Assembly (NCBI GenBank): GCA_050945135.1
Contig: JBMNSJ010000043.1
Span: forward strand, 1-18,063
From: WRIS01 sp050945135
GTDB lineage: Bacteria; Actinomycetota; Coriobacteriia; Coriobacteriales; Eggerthellaceae
DNA: 18,063 nucleotides
Reading direction: 5' to 3'
Part shown: positions 6,426-12,399 of the stretch, piece after piece
How the letters are laid out: each line of letters opens with the position of its first letter
Position numbering within the stretch: the first letter of the stretch is position 1
Translations under genes and position numbers: made by a program
The notes under the pieces: generated by a model
Database searches by the model: none
The model's input: only the letters and a program-made list of their open reading frames with translations
Told to the model about the DNA's origin: nothing

Positions 6426-6863
6426 ATGAGCATAAATAGAGTAATCATCAGTGGAAATCTAACCCGCGATCCTGAATTGCGTTCAACCGCGAGCGGCCTG
6501 CCGGTACTCGGCTTCGGCGTTGCTGTTAACGATCGCCGCAAGAATCAACAATCTGGAGAATGGGAAGATTACCCCAACTTTATCGACTGCACGATGTTCG
6601 GTGCACGCGCAGAAAGTCTTTCTCGCTTCCTGAACAAAGGAGCTAAGGTCGCCATCGAAGGTAAACTCCGCTGGAGCCAATGGGAACGCGACGGTCAGAA
6701 ACGATCAAAGATCGAGGTTATCGTCGACGAGCTGGAATTCATGTCCAGTCGCTCGGATAGCGGCACTAGTGGCGGTGGATACCAGGCTGCTCCCTCTCCT
6801 GTATCGCCTGCTCCTCAAGTTGATACGACTTCATCTGCCTATGATGAAGACATCCCATTCTAA
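6426..6863 (+). CDS. ssb: Single-stranded DNA-binding protein
   Basis: This 145-aa protein has one OB fold (residues 1 to about 105), beginning MSINRVIISGNLTRDPELR and including FIDCTMFGARAESLSRFL and KVAIEGKLRWSQWE. A short Gly/Ser/Pro-rich linker follows, and the tail ends DEDIPF, the acidic tip that recruits replication and repair partners. It coats single-stranded DNA as a tetramer. The linker is rather short for an actinobacterial SSB. The AGAGG-type site ahead of ATG 6426 is good. It lies 57 bp after rpsF; a small CCCC-AAAA-GGGG hairpin (6388-6401) is in that gap. Confidence 0.97.
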   Translation: MSINRVIISGNLTRDPELRSTASGLPVLGFGVAVNDRRKNQQSGEWEDYPNFIDCTMFGARAESLSRFLNKGAKVAIEGKLRWSQWERDGQKRSKIEVIVDELEFMSSRSDSGTSGGGYQAAPSPVSPAPQVDTTSSAYDEDIPF

Positions 6864-6870
6864 AGATTTT

Positions 6871-6879
6871 GAAGGAGGG
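6871..6879 (+). promoter_or_regulatory. Strong Shine-Dalgarno-like site with no start codon behind it
   Basis: GAAGGAGGG lies 7 bp after the ssb stop, but no ATG, GTG or TTG follows within about 15 nt; the next TTG (6898) is too far and its frame closes after two codons. The true rpsR site is 130 bp further on (AAAGAGG near 7000). It may be a relic of an earlier rpsR start, or a ribosome standby or RNA-structure element. Confidence 0.4.
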
Positions 6880-7009
6880 TTTTTAAGCTACGCAAGATTG
6901 TCTTGAAAGGTTTACACAGATAAGAAGAGCGGCTTTTGTTCCGTATTTGAGTCTATAAGAATCCTGACAAGACAAGAAGCATCGCACAAAACCCGGAAAG
7001 AGGTTTGTA

Positions 7010-7270
7010 ATGTCCGACTATTCAAAGCAGCCACGTCGTAAGTACTGCCAGTTTTGCAAAGAAAACGCGGAGTACATCGACTACAAAGATACTCAGATGC
7101 TGCGTAAATATGTAACCGATCGCGGTAAGATCAAGCCACGTCGCGTAACGGGTGCCTGCACTCAACACCAACGTGACGTTGCATCTGCCGTAAAACGCGC
7201 ACGCGAAATGGCCTTAATGCCTTACACGGTTCCTGCCATCAGTGGTCGTGGCGATCGCCGTAACCGCTAG
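7010..7270 (+). CDS. rpsR: 30S ribosomal protein S18, zinc-binding form
   Basis: This 86-aa protein has the S18 core (DYKDTQMLRKYVTDRGKIKP and HQRDVASAVKRAREMALMPY). It keeps Cys13, Cys16, Cys50 and His53, the CxxC/CxxH ligand set of the zinc-dependent (C+) type; organisms often have a ligand-free paralogue for zinc shortage. S18 pairs with S6 on the 30S platform. AAAGAGG precedes the ATG at good spacing. The 146-bp gap from ssb is long for this operon and contains the stray Shine-Dalgarno. It is followed after 15 bp by rplI. Confidence 0.97.
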   Translation: MSDYSKQPRRKYCQFCKENAEYIDYKDTQMLRKYVTDRGKIKPRRVTGACTQHQRDVASAVKRAREMALMPYTVPAISGRGDRRNR

Positions 7271-7285
7271 GCTAAGGAGGTAAGG

Positions 7286-7900
7286 ATGAAAGTAATTCTT
7301 TTACAGGAGCTGAAAGGGAAAGGCGGCGAGGGCGATGTCGTTGATGTCGCTAACGGCTTTGCCAACAACTATCTGTTCCCAAAGAAAATCGCTGTTGCTG
7401 CTACCAGTGGAAATCTGAAGCAGCTTGAGCAGCGCAAGCACAACATCGAAAAACGCGAAGAAGAGCGTCTTGCAAAAGCAAACTCGACCAAAGACAGTCT
7501 CGAGGGCGTTGTTATCAGCATTGAAGCTAATGTTGGTGAAGAAGGACAACTCTTCGGTTCGATTACTTCTGTAATGATTGCAGAAGCTTTGGCTGAGGCT
7601 ACTGGTCAAGAAATCGACAAGCGTCGTATCGACCTAAAAAGCCCCATCAAAACTGCAGGCGAGCATGAGGTTCTCGTATCTCTGTATCGCGATGTCAAAA
7701 CGACGGTTAAACTGCTTGTTGGTGCCGCCGAAGAAGCTGCTGAAGAAGCCGCAGCGGTAGAAGAGCTCAAAGAGATTGAAGAAGAAATCGTGAGCGAAGC
7801 TGCCGAGAGCGTCAAAGAAGCAGATGCTGCTGGAGATGCAGAAGCTGCTGCTGAAGCTGCCGAAACCATCGCAAAGACAAAGGAGGCTGAAGAGGCTTAA
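7286..7900 (+). CDS. rplI: 50S ribosomal protein L9 with long acidic C-terminal tail
   Basis: The first 146 or so residues are a normal L9: MKVILLQELKGKGGEGDVVD with the signature NGFANNYLFPKKIA (23-36), the long connecting helix (about 42-75) and the C-terminal domain up to VKLLVG (141-146). The typical family length is about 150 aa; this one is 204. The extra 58 residues (147-204) are almost only Ala and Glu with some Lys and Val, built from repeated GAAGCTGC-type codons, and are predicted to be helical or disordered. L9 binds 23S rRNA near the L1 stalk and helps maintain reading frame. AAGGAGG lies just before the ATG. It ends the operon; a terminator follows at 7937-7968. Confidence 0.96.
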   Translation: MKVILLQELKGKGGEGDVVDVANGFANNYLFPKKIAVAATSGNLKQLEQRKHNIEKREEERLAKANSTKDSLEGVVISIEANVGEEGQLFGSITSVMIAEALAEATGQEIDKRRIDLKSPIKTAGEHEVLVSLYRDVKTTVKLLVGAAEEAAEEAAAVEELKEIEEEIVSEAAESVKEADAAGDAEAAAEAAETIAKTKEAEEA

Positions 7901-7936
7901 GTCAATATAGCTTTTTGATTCACTTGCAACAATCTA

Positions 7937-7968
7937 AGCCCCGGGATGCATTCGCCTCGGGGCTTTTT
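7937..7968 (+). terminator. Intrinsic terminator after rplI
   Basis: AGCCCCG (7937-7943) pairs with CGGGGCT (7958-7964), followed by TTTTT. It closes the rpsF-ssb-rpsR-rplI unit. Confidence 0.92.
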
Positions 7969-8061
7969 GCGTGCCCACCTCTTGAGCGTGAATCGTTCAA
8001 CCTCACCTAGATTTAAGGCTCGCTACCCAAAAGCTCGAAACGCGCGTGCACCCCTTCCTGG

Positions 8062-8202
8062 AAGTACAAAACTTCGATTGCTTACTGTCGTGTATGTCTC
8101 ATTGCATGAATCACCAGGCATTATGCAAGTAACACGCGAGATTCTCCTTCCATAGCTCTCGGGATTTCAGGAAAACCTGTAAGCAATCGCAATTTTGTAC
8201 TT
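8062..8202. repeat. Branched inverted-repeat element with 24-nt outer arms
   Basis: The outer arms 8062-8085 (starting AAGTACAAAA) and 8179-8202 (ending TTTTGTACTT) are complementary at 22 of 24 positions. Inside, two further hairpins stand side by side: CGTGT (8089-8093) with ACACG (8132-8136), enclosing TTGCAT (8102-8107) and ATGCAA (8123-8128); and directly next CGAGA (8137-8141) with TCTCG (8157-8161). The drawing is a three-way junction. There is no T run behind it and no protein in it. It may be a structured RNA, a MITE-like insertion or a protein-bound DNA structure; the sequence alone does not decide. Confidence 0.75.
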
Positions 8203-8242
8203 GGAGATAGTCGTTTTGATAAGTTTCGCTGCAAATTCTGCG

Positions 8243-8698
8243 TCAGGGGTACTTTTGCGTTTGACGAGACTGTGAGTTTAGGGGGGGCTTCAGCGTTTGA
8301 CGTGGCTGTGAGCTCAGATGCATCTCTTCGCTTGGCGTCGTCTTTGCACTAAGGCGCACCCCTTTGCACGATGCAAGCTTGTGCCAACCTACATCTGCGA
8401 TTGAGCGCCTTTCGTGGAACAAAACTGCTTGCGCTTGCAGGATTTCGAGGAGATAGATAATGCGACCTGGTATTATTCGCTCGACATCCATTCCGATAAC
8501 AGCGTGAAGGCGCCCAAACCCCACCATATGGCCTTCAAAATGCAAGCGGAAGCAGTTTCGTGCCAAAATCCTGCCCAAATTCGCAAAGTAGATTTCTGCG
8601 GCGAAGATACATCGATATCGCGCCCGGATGGGATAGCTGGACGAAGGTGAAATATGAGTGGCGCGCGCTGGGTGGCGCACTCGCTGCTGGATGCACAT
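8243..8698 (-). CDS. Doubtful hypothetical protein, 151 aa
   Basis: The frame runs on the minus strand from ATG at 8698 to a stop at 8243. I do not recognise it. The middle part looks protein-like (LHFEGHMVGFGRLHAVIGMD and PGRIIYLLEILQAQAVLF), and the end is a 12-residue repeat. Against it: no clear Shine-Dalgarno, no promoter, rather mixed third-position composition, and a location in a repeat-rich gap with a competing plus-strand frame (8414-8650). It may be the remnant of a repeat family that happens to stay open. Confidence 0.22.
   Translation of the reverse strand: MCIQQRVRHPARATHISPSSSYPIRARYRCIFAAEIYFANLGRILARNCFRLHFEGHMVGFGRLHAVIGMDVERIIPGRIIYLLEILQAQAVLFHERRSIADVGWHKLASCKGVRLSAKTTPSEEMHLSSQPRQTLKPPLNSQSRQTQKYP
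8246..8317. repeat. 36-bp tandem repeat, two copies
   Basis: Copies at 8246-8281 and 8282-8317 agree at about 28 of 36 positions, with the core GCGTTTGACG shared exactly (8257-8266 and 8293-8302) followed by CTGTGAG. A weaker third copy may follow at about 8318-8353. The copies abut with no spacer, so this is not a CRISPR. Read on the minus strand it encodes a 12-residue repeat (SQPRQTLKP, then SQSRQTQKY) at the end of the doubtful frame 8243-8698. Confidence 0.65.
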
Positions 8699-8804
8699 GC
8701 TCGCTGCCCCATGGCTGAACGGAACTCGCTTGGTGCTGAATGAGCGTGTTCGCCGCCTAATGGATGGCTTGGCCAGAATCTTCGGGAAGGAGGTTTGCCT
8801 ACGC

Positions 8805-8810
8805 TATACT
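8805..8810 (+). promoter_or_regulatory. -10 box of the phosphatase gene, probable leaderless transcript
   Basis: TATACT ends 8 bp before the ATG at 8819, so transcription would start at or just before the start codon. The only Shine-Dalgarno-like site, GGAAGGAGG at 8785-8793, is 25 bp from this ATG and 1 bp from a TTG at 8795, unusable for either. A weak TTCGGG (8781-8786) is the -35 candidate at 18 bp. Confidence 0.45.
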
Positions 8811-8818
8811 ATGCAAGT

Positions 8819-9295
8819 ATGAACCCGCAAAAGATATCGATATTGTTTGTCTGTCACGGAAACATCTGTCGCTCCCCTATGGCAGAGTTCGTGATGAAAG
8901 ACCTTGCCTCGCGCGAAGGACTTGGCCAATTTTTCCATATCGAATCCGCTGCTACAAGCTCAGAAGAGCTCGGTAATCCTATACACCCAGGAACAGCGAG
9001 GAAGCTTGACTCCCTAGGTATTGATTACTCGGAAAAACGCGCCCGCCGCATTCGTAAAAACGATTACGAAAACTTTGACTTCCTTATCGGGATGGACGAA
9101 GCAAACATGCGCTCTATAAGAAACCTCTACAACAATGATCCCGAAAACAAAGTTCGCAAGCTCCTCGAGTATGCTGGAAGCTCGGCCGACGTTGCAGATC
9201 CCTGGTATACGCACGATTTCGAAAGCTGCTTTCAGGATGTATGCGATGGCTGTACTGGTCTCATGAACGAGCTTTGTCGCAAGCTGCTCCATTAG
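8819..9295 (+). CDS. Low-molecular-weight protein tyrosine phosphatase
   Basis: This 158-aa enzyme has the family P-loop near its N-terminus: VCHGNICRS (11-19), i.e. C(X5)R(S), with Cys12 as nucleophile and Arg18 binding phosphate, followed by PMAE. The general acid loop is DPWY (127-130, Asp127). It removes phosphate from tyrosine (or arginine) residues of proteins in the cytosol. Length is normal. I chose ATG 8819 over the upstream TTG 8795 because the P-loop normally sits about 10 residues from the start, and because the -10 box is just upstream. It is a single gene: there is no kinase or capsule gene nearby and dnaB is 383 bp further on. Confidence 0.9.
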   Translation: MNPQKISILFVCHGNICRSPMAEFVMKDLASREGLGQFFHIESAATSSEELGNPIHPGTARKLDSLGIDYSEKRARRIRKNDYENFDFLIGMDEANMRSIRNLYNNDPENKVRKLLEYAGSSADVADPWYTHDFESCFQDVCDGCTGLMNELCRKLLH

Positions 9296-9485
9296 CGCAG
9301 CGAGCGTCTCCCCTCCCAGTAAATCGTATGCACAGGGCATCTCCAGTCTTGCGCCAAAACACACGTTTCGAGCCGTATTATTCCGCAGTCTTAGCGCGAG
9401 TCCTAACTTCGCTGCTCGGACTGCACATAGCAATACTTCTCACTAATTCTCATCGCGCAGCAAGCCCACAGCGACTCTCACAGCT

Positions 9486-9572
9486 TTTTCCACAACACAA
9501 ATTTGTGGAAAGTGTTAATAACTGTCTTATCGCAGGTGGGACTCAGCGCTTTTCGAAAAGCACGGTGGATAA
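9486..9572. promoter_or_regulatory. Cluster of DnaA-box-like sites upstream of dnaB
   Basis: Three sites resemble the DnaA consensus TTATNCACA: TTTTCCACA at 9486-9494 (one mismatch), TGTGGAAAG at 9504-9512 on the other strand (two mismatches), and GGTGGATAA at 9564-9572 on the other strand (one mismatch). The first two form an 8-bp inverted repeat, TTTCCACA/TGTGGAAA, with a 9-bp spacer. A perfect 14-bp palindrome, GCTTTTCGAAAAGC (9548-9561), stands beside the third. Their position suggests DnaA control of dnaB, or a small DnaA-binding locus. Confidence 0.45.
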
Positions 9573-9604
9573 CTCGCGAGCTCAATAATACCTAAAAAAA
9601 GCAC

Positions 9605-9633
9605 ATGACCTGCGATTATATCTGTTGTACACT
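9605..9633 (+). promoter_or_regulatory. Probable dnaB promoter
   Basis: ATGACC (9605-9610) and TACACT (9628-9633), 17 bp apart, each match the -35/-10 consensus at 4 of 6. Transcription would start near 9640, giving a leader of about 39 nt. TATATC at about 9617 is an alternative -10. Confidence 0.4.
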
Positions 9634-9678
9634 AGGTGCTGAAACAGTATAGGACACTCGCAGCATAAAGGACGATTC

Positions 9679-11097
9679 ATGCCCGAAAACGTAATTCCTT
9701 ACAGCGGAACCGATAGTTATTCACAGAATTCACCTGGTTCTTCGCAAAAATCGAAGTCGCTTCCTCAAAACATTGAAGCAGAAAAATCAGTACTGGCTGC
9801 ATGCATGCTAAACCAAGAAGCAGTTGTCGAAATTGCGACAAAACTTCGTCCAGAAAACTTTTATCGTCCGGCTCATCGCCTCATCTTTGAGGCAGTCATG
9901 GATCTGTATGTCCGCCGTATCCCGGTTGACCAGATCTCTCTTGCAGACAACCTGAATGCCTCCGGGCAACTCGAAGCCGTGGGCGGAAAAGCCTACCTCG
10001 TCGAGCTTGCAGATAACACCTTTGCACTCACAAATTGGTATAACCACACCGAAATCGTAAAGCGCACCTCTATCTTGCGCGACTTAATTTACGCATCCGC
10101 AGAAATAAACGCACTCGCCTACGATGCCCCCGATGATTTGAACATCGTTGTCGAAGAAGCAGAAAAAACGCTCTTCCAGGTTACCGAGAGACGCGTTTCA
10201 TCTGAGTTCCAAAAAATGGACATCCTCGTTAATGACGCCTTCGAAGAAATCACCAAACTTGCCGCCCAGAAAAACGGCATGGCTGGAGTTCCTACCGGCT
10301 TCAAAGATGTCGACGATCTTTTCCACGGCCTTCGCGGCGGAGACTTAATCATTTTGGCTGCAAGACCAGGTGTTGGTAAAACCTCTTTCGCCCTCAACCT
10401 TGCCGTAAATGCAGCAAAAGCAAATACCTCTGTTGCCTTTCTTTCTCTCGAAATGAGTTCATCTCAGCTCGTACAGCGTATCATCTGCTCAGAAGCGCGA
10501 ATCAATCTTTCAAAACTTCGCAGCGGCAACGTAAGCGAAGGCGACTGGAAAATGATTGCCGAGGCAGCAAACGATCTTTCAAAGCTAGATTTCTACATCG
10601 ACGACACACCCTCACTTTCTATTCTCGAGCTGCGCGCTAAGGCTCGCCGAGAGCTGCGCGGAAAAACCAATGGCCTCATTATCGTCGACTACCTGCAGCT
10701 CATGCAGCCACCTCAACAGCGCCGCGATGGAAATCGCGCCGTCGAGGTTGGTGAAATCTCGCGTGGTTTGAAGGTGCTAGCTAAGGAAATGAACATGCCC
10801 GTTATTGCCCTTTCTCAGCTTTCGCGTCAGGTTGAAATGCGTGGTAAAAAACGCCCCATGCTATCTGACTTGCGCGAATCAGGCTCAATCGAGCAAGACG
10901 CCGATATCGTAATGTTCATCGATCGAAGCATGGACGAAATGGAGGGTGAAAGCGACGGGCGCCCAGACTGGGGAACTGCCGAGCTTATTGTGGCTAAGCA
11001 CCGCAACGGACCAACACGCGATATATCTCTTGCCTTCAGCGCAGAGCACACCCGCTTCTCTGGATATGTTGATGATTCGCGAGTTGGAGCTTACTAA
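9679..11097 (+). CDS. dnaB: Replicative DNA helicase
   Basis: This 472-aa protein has the two DnaB domains: an N-terminal helical domain (about 28-130, PQNIEAEKSVLAACMLN onwards) and a RecA-type motor (about 200-470). Walker A is ARPGVGKTS (228-236), Walker B lies in IIVDYLQLM, and LSQLSRQVE (about 376-384) and ADIVMFIDR follow. It forms the hexameric ring that unwinds DNA at the fork and interacts with primase and SSB. Length is that of an intein-free DnaB. The first 25 or so residues are a Ser/Gln-rich variable leader. AGGA lies 9 bp before the ATG. Proximity to ssb, rpsF and rplI matches a common gene order. DnaA-like sites are upstream. Confidence 0.97.
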   Translation: MPENVIPYSGTDSYSQNSPGSSQKSKSLPQNIEAEKSVLAACMLNQEAVVEIATKLRPENFYRPAHRLIFEAVMDLYVRRIPVDQISLADNLNASGQLEAVGGKAYLVELADNTFALTNWYNHTEIVKRTSILRDLIYASAEINALAYDAPDDLNIVVEEAEKTLFQVTERRVSSEFQKMDILVNDAFEEITKLAAQKNGMAGVPTGFKDVDDLFHGLRGGDLIILAARPGVGKTSFALNLAVNAAKANTSVAFLSLEMSSSQLVQRIICSEARINLSKLRSGNVSEGDWKMIAEAANDLSKLDFYIDDTPSLSILELRAKARRELRGKTNGLIIVDYLQLMQPPQQRRDGNRAVEVGEISRGLKVLAKEMNMPVIALSQLSRQVEMRGKKRPMLSDLRESGSIEQDADIVMFIDRSMDEMEGESDGRPDWGTAELIVAKHRNGPTRDISLAFSAEHTRFSGYVDDSRVGAY

Positions 11098-11123
11098 TAA
11101 ATGCAAAGCTTAACGTTTAGCGC

Positions 11124-11129
11124 TACACT
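11124..11129 (+). promoter_or_regulatory. -10 box right before the nuclease gene, probable leaderless start
   Basis: TACACT ends 6 bp before the ATG at 11136, so RNA would begin about at the start codon; no Shine-Dalgarno is present. The -35 region (ATGCAA at 11101-11106, 17 bp away) is weak. The near-palindrome GCTTAACGTTTAGC (about 11108-11121) lies between. Confidence 0.4.
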
Positions 11130-11135
11130 GAGCTT

Positions 11136-12398
11136 ATGTCGAAACAAGTGACATTTATTCACGCCGCCGACCTGCATCTAGGCGCTCCCTTCCGAGGCCT
11201 GCAGGCACTTTCTGACTCATGGGCGAAGCGGCTTTTAAGCGCTATAGCTGAAAGCTATCAGCGTGTAATTGATGCGGCAATCGAGCACCAAGTCGACTTT
11301 GTGCTTATTGCAGGAGATGTTTTCGATCTTGCCAAGGCCTCTTATGCTGACTATCGATGCTTCTTCGATGGTCTCAACAAGCTCAACGAGTCTCACATCC
11401 CGGTGTATTTAGTAACCGGAAATCACGATCCTTATACCTCGTGGCAGCATCGTTTTTTCGAATTTCCGCCTAACACTTTTATGCTACCTGCCGATAAGCC
11501 AGGCTTTGTCGTTTTCGAAAAAGATGGTGAACCTCTAGCCACTATCGCTGGTCGTGGGTATTTCAATCAAACCTGGCCAAGCGATGAAAACATTGCCGAG
11601 GGCATCACTCGCGAAGCTGCGTACGCCTCTACGGGCGTCTACACTCCCTTTGTGGTTGGACTCCTTCACACAGGGCTCAACATCGATACCGACAAAGCAC
11701 CAACCAATCCCAACGATCTTCTTCGAGCAAATCTTGACTATTGGGCGCTTGGCCACATCCATATGCGAAAAATACTTACACCCGAGAATCCTAAGATTGC
11801 TTTTTCGGGTTGCATACAGGGTCGCGATATTGGTGAGGTTGGCGAGCGCGGAATTCTTAAAGTAACTCTTACAGAAAACGCGCGTAATCAGGCAGAATTC
11901 ATCCCGACAGCGAGCGTTGTTTGGCAGCGCATCAAGCTCGATGTCAGCCGCTGCACCAGCCTCAGTGACGTATTCGACAAGATAATGCGCGAGCTTTTCC
12001 GTGAAAATGGCAAGGCACACTGTGAAGAAATGTGCGTTCGTATCACTCTTACCGGTACAACCGATTTGCACAACATCCTCGAAAAACCAGGTGTCTTAGC
12101 TGAAATGCGCCAAAACATTAACGACTCCTACCCTGCATTTTTCTGTGACTCGCTCATCAATAAAACCGTGCAACCCTACGACAAAGCAGCTCTCAAAAAA
12201 GAGGGCCTCTTCCCTGCCGTGTTTATGCAAGCAGCCGAAGCGCTCAGACAAGAGCCCGGCAACGAGGTAGCCTACCTGCAAGACGAGTTCTTGAAAAGAA
12301 ACCTCACTCTTCCCTTAAGCTGCGAGAAAAAGATTGACACACTTGCTCAAGAGGCCGAAAACCTTGTACTCGACCTGCTCAACAGGAACGATTCGTAA
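11136..12398 (+). CDS. Metallophosphoesterase DNA nuclease, YhaO/SbcD-like
   Basis: This 420-aa protein shows the Mre11/SbcD calcineurin-type metal-binding motifs in order: ADLHLG (11-16, Asp12 and His14), GDVFD (60-64, Asp61), GNHD (95-98), LHTG (177-180, His178) and GHIH (206-209), then SGCIQGRDIGE. These bind two metal ions, usually Mn, for exo/endonuclease action on DNA ends. The arrangement and the partner gene fit the YhaO type better than classic SbcD. The C-terminal part (about 270-420) is the variable capping/partner region. The ATP-binding partner starts 1 nt after the stop, so the two surely make one complex. Start at 11136: strong residue match from the first line and a -10 box just upstream. 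Confidence 0.88.
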   Translation: MSKQVTFIHAADLHLGAPFRGLQALSDSWAKRLLSAIAESYQRVIDAAIEHQVDFVLIAGDVFDLAKASYADYRCFFDGLNKLNESHIPVYLVTGNHDPYTSWQHRFFEFPPNTFMLPADKPGFVVFEKDGEPLATIAGRGYFNQTWPSDENIAEGITREAAYASTGVYTPFVVGLLHTGLNIDTDKAPTNPNDLLRANLDYWALGHIHMRKILTPENPKIAFSGCIQGRDIGEVGERGILKVTLTENARNQAEFIPTASVVWQRIKLDVSRCTSLSDVFDKIMRELFRENGKAHCEEMCVRITLTGTTDLHNILEKPGVLAEMRQNINDSYPAFFCDSLINKTVQPYDKAALKKEGLFPAVFMQAAEALRQEPGNEVAYLQDEFLKRNLTLPLSCEKKIDTLAQEAENLVLDLLNRNDS

Positions 12399-12399
12399 C

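Larger units (their letters stand above)
7969..8818. other. Long accessory-looking gap between rplI and the phosphatase gene
   Basis: About 850 bp without a safe gene. It contains a small hairpin TTGAGCG/CGTTCAA (7982-8000), the branched inverted-repeat element 8062-8202, a 36-bp tandem duplication 8246-8317, a nested hairpin GGCGCA/TTGTGCC with TTGCA/TGCAA inside (8353-8385), a doubtful minus-strand frame (8243-8698) and the promoter of the phosphatase gene. It is the most repeat-rich stretch in the window. Confidence 0.6.
9296..9678. other. Gap between phosphatase gene and dnaB
   Basis: This 383-bp gap encodes no convincing protein. Its right half carries the DnaA-like boxes, the 14-bp palindrome, a short A-rich stretch (about 9592-9600) and the dnaB promoter. 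No intrinsic terminator is seen behind the phosphatase gene. Confidence 0.5.

Noticed and set aside
8246..8317. CRISPR array, because the repeat unit is 36 bp
   Set aside because: The two copies touch each other without spacers and differ at about 8 of 36 positions; there are no cas genes.
8414..8650. 78-codon plus-strand frame in the rplI-phosphatase gap
   Set aside because: No plausible translation start and it competes with the slightly better but still doubtful minus-strand frame.
8690..8750. Broken copy of the phosphatase active site (a frame reading ARCPMAER)
   Set aside because: Only six or so residues resemble CRSPMAE, with no further similarity up- or downstream; a chance match is more likely than a pseudogene.
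12334..12399. Earlier ATG of the YhaN-like gene
   Set aside because: It would overlap the end of the nuclease gene by 65 bp; the ATG at 12400 fits the gene pair and the family N-terminus.
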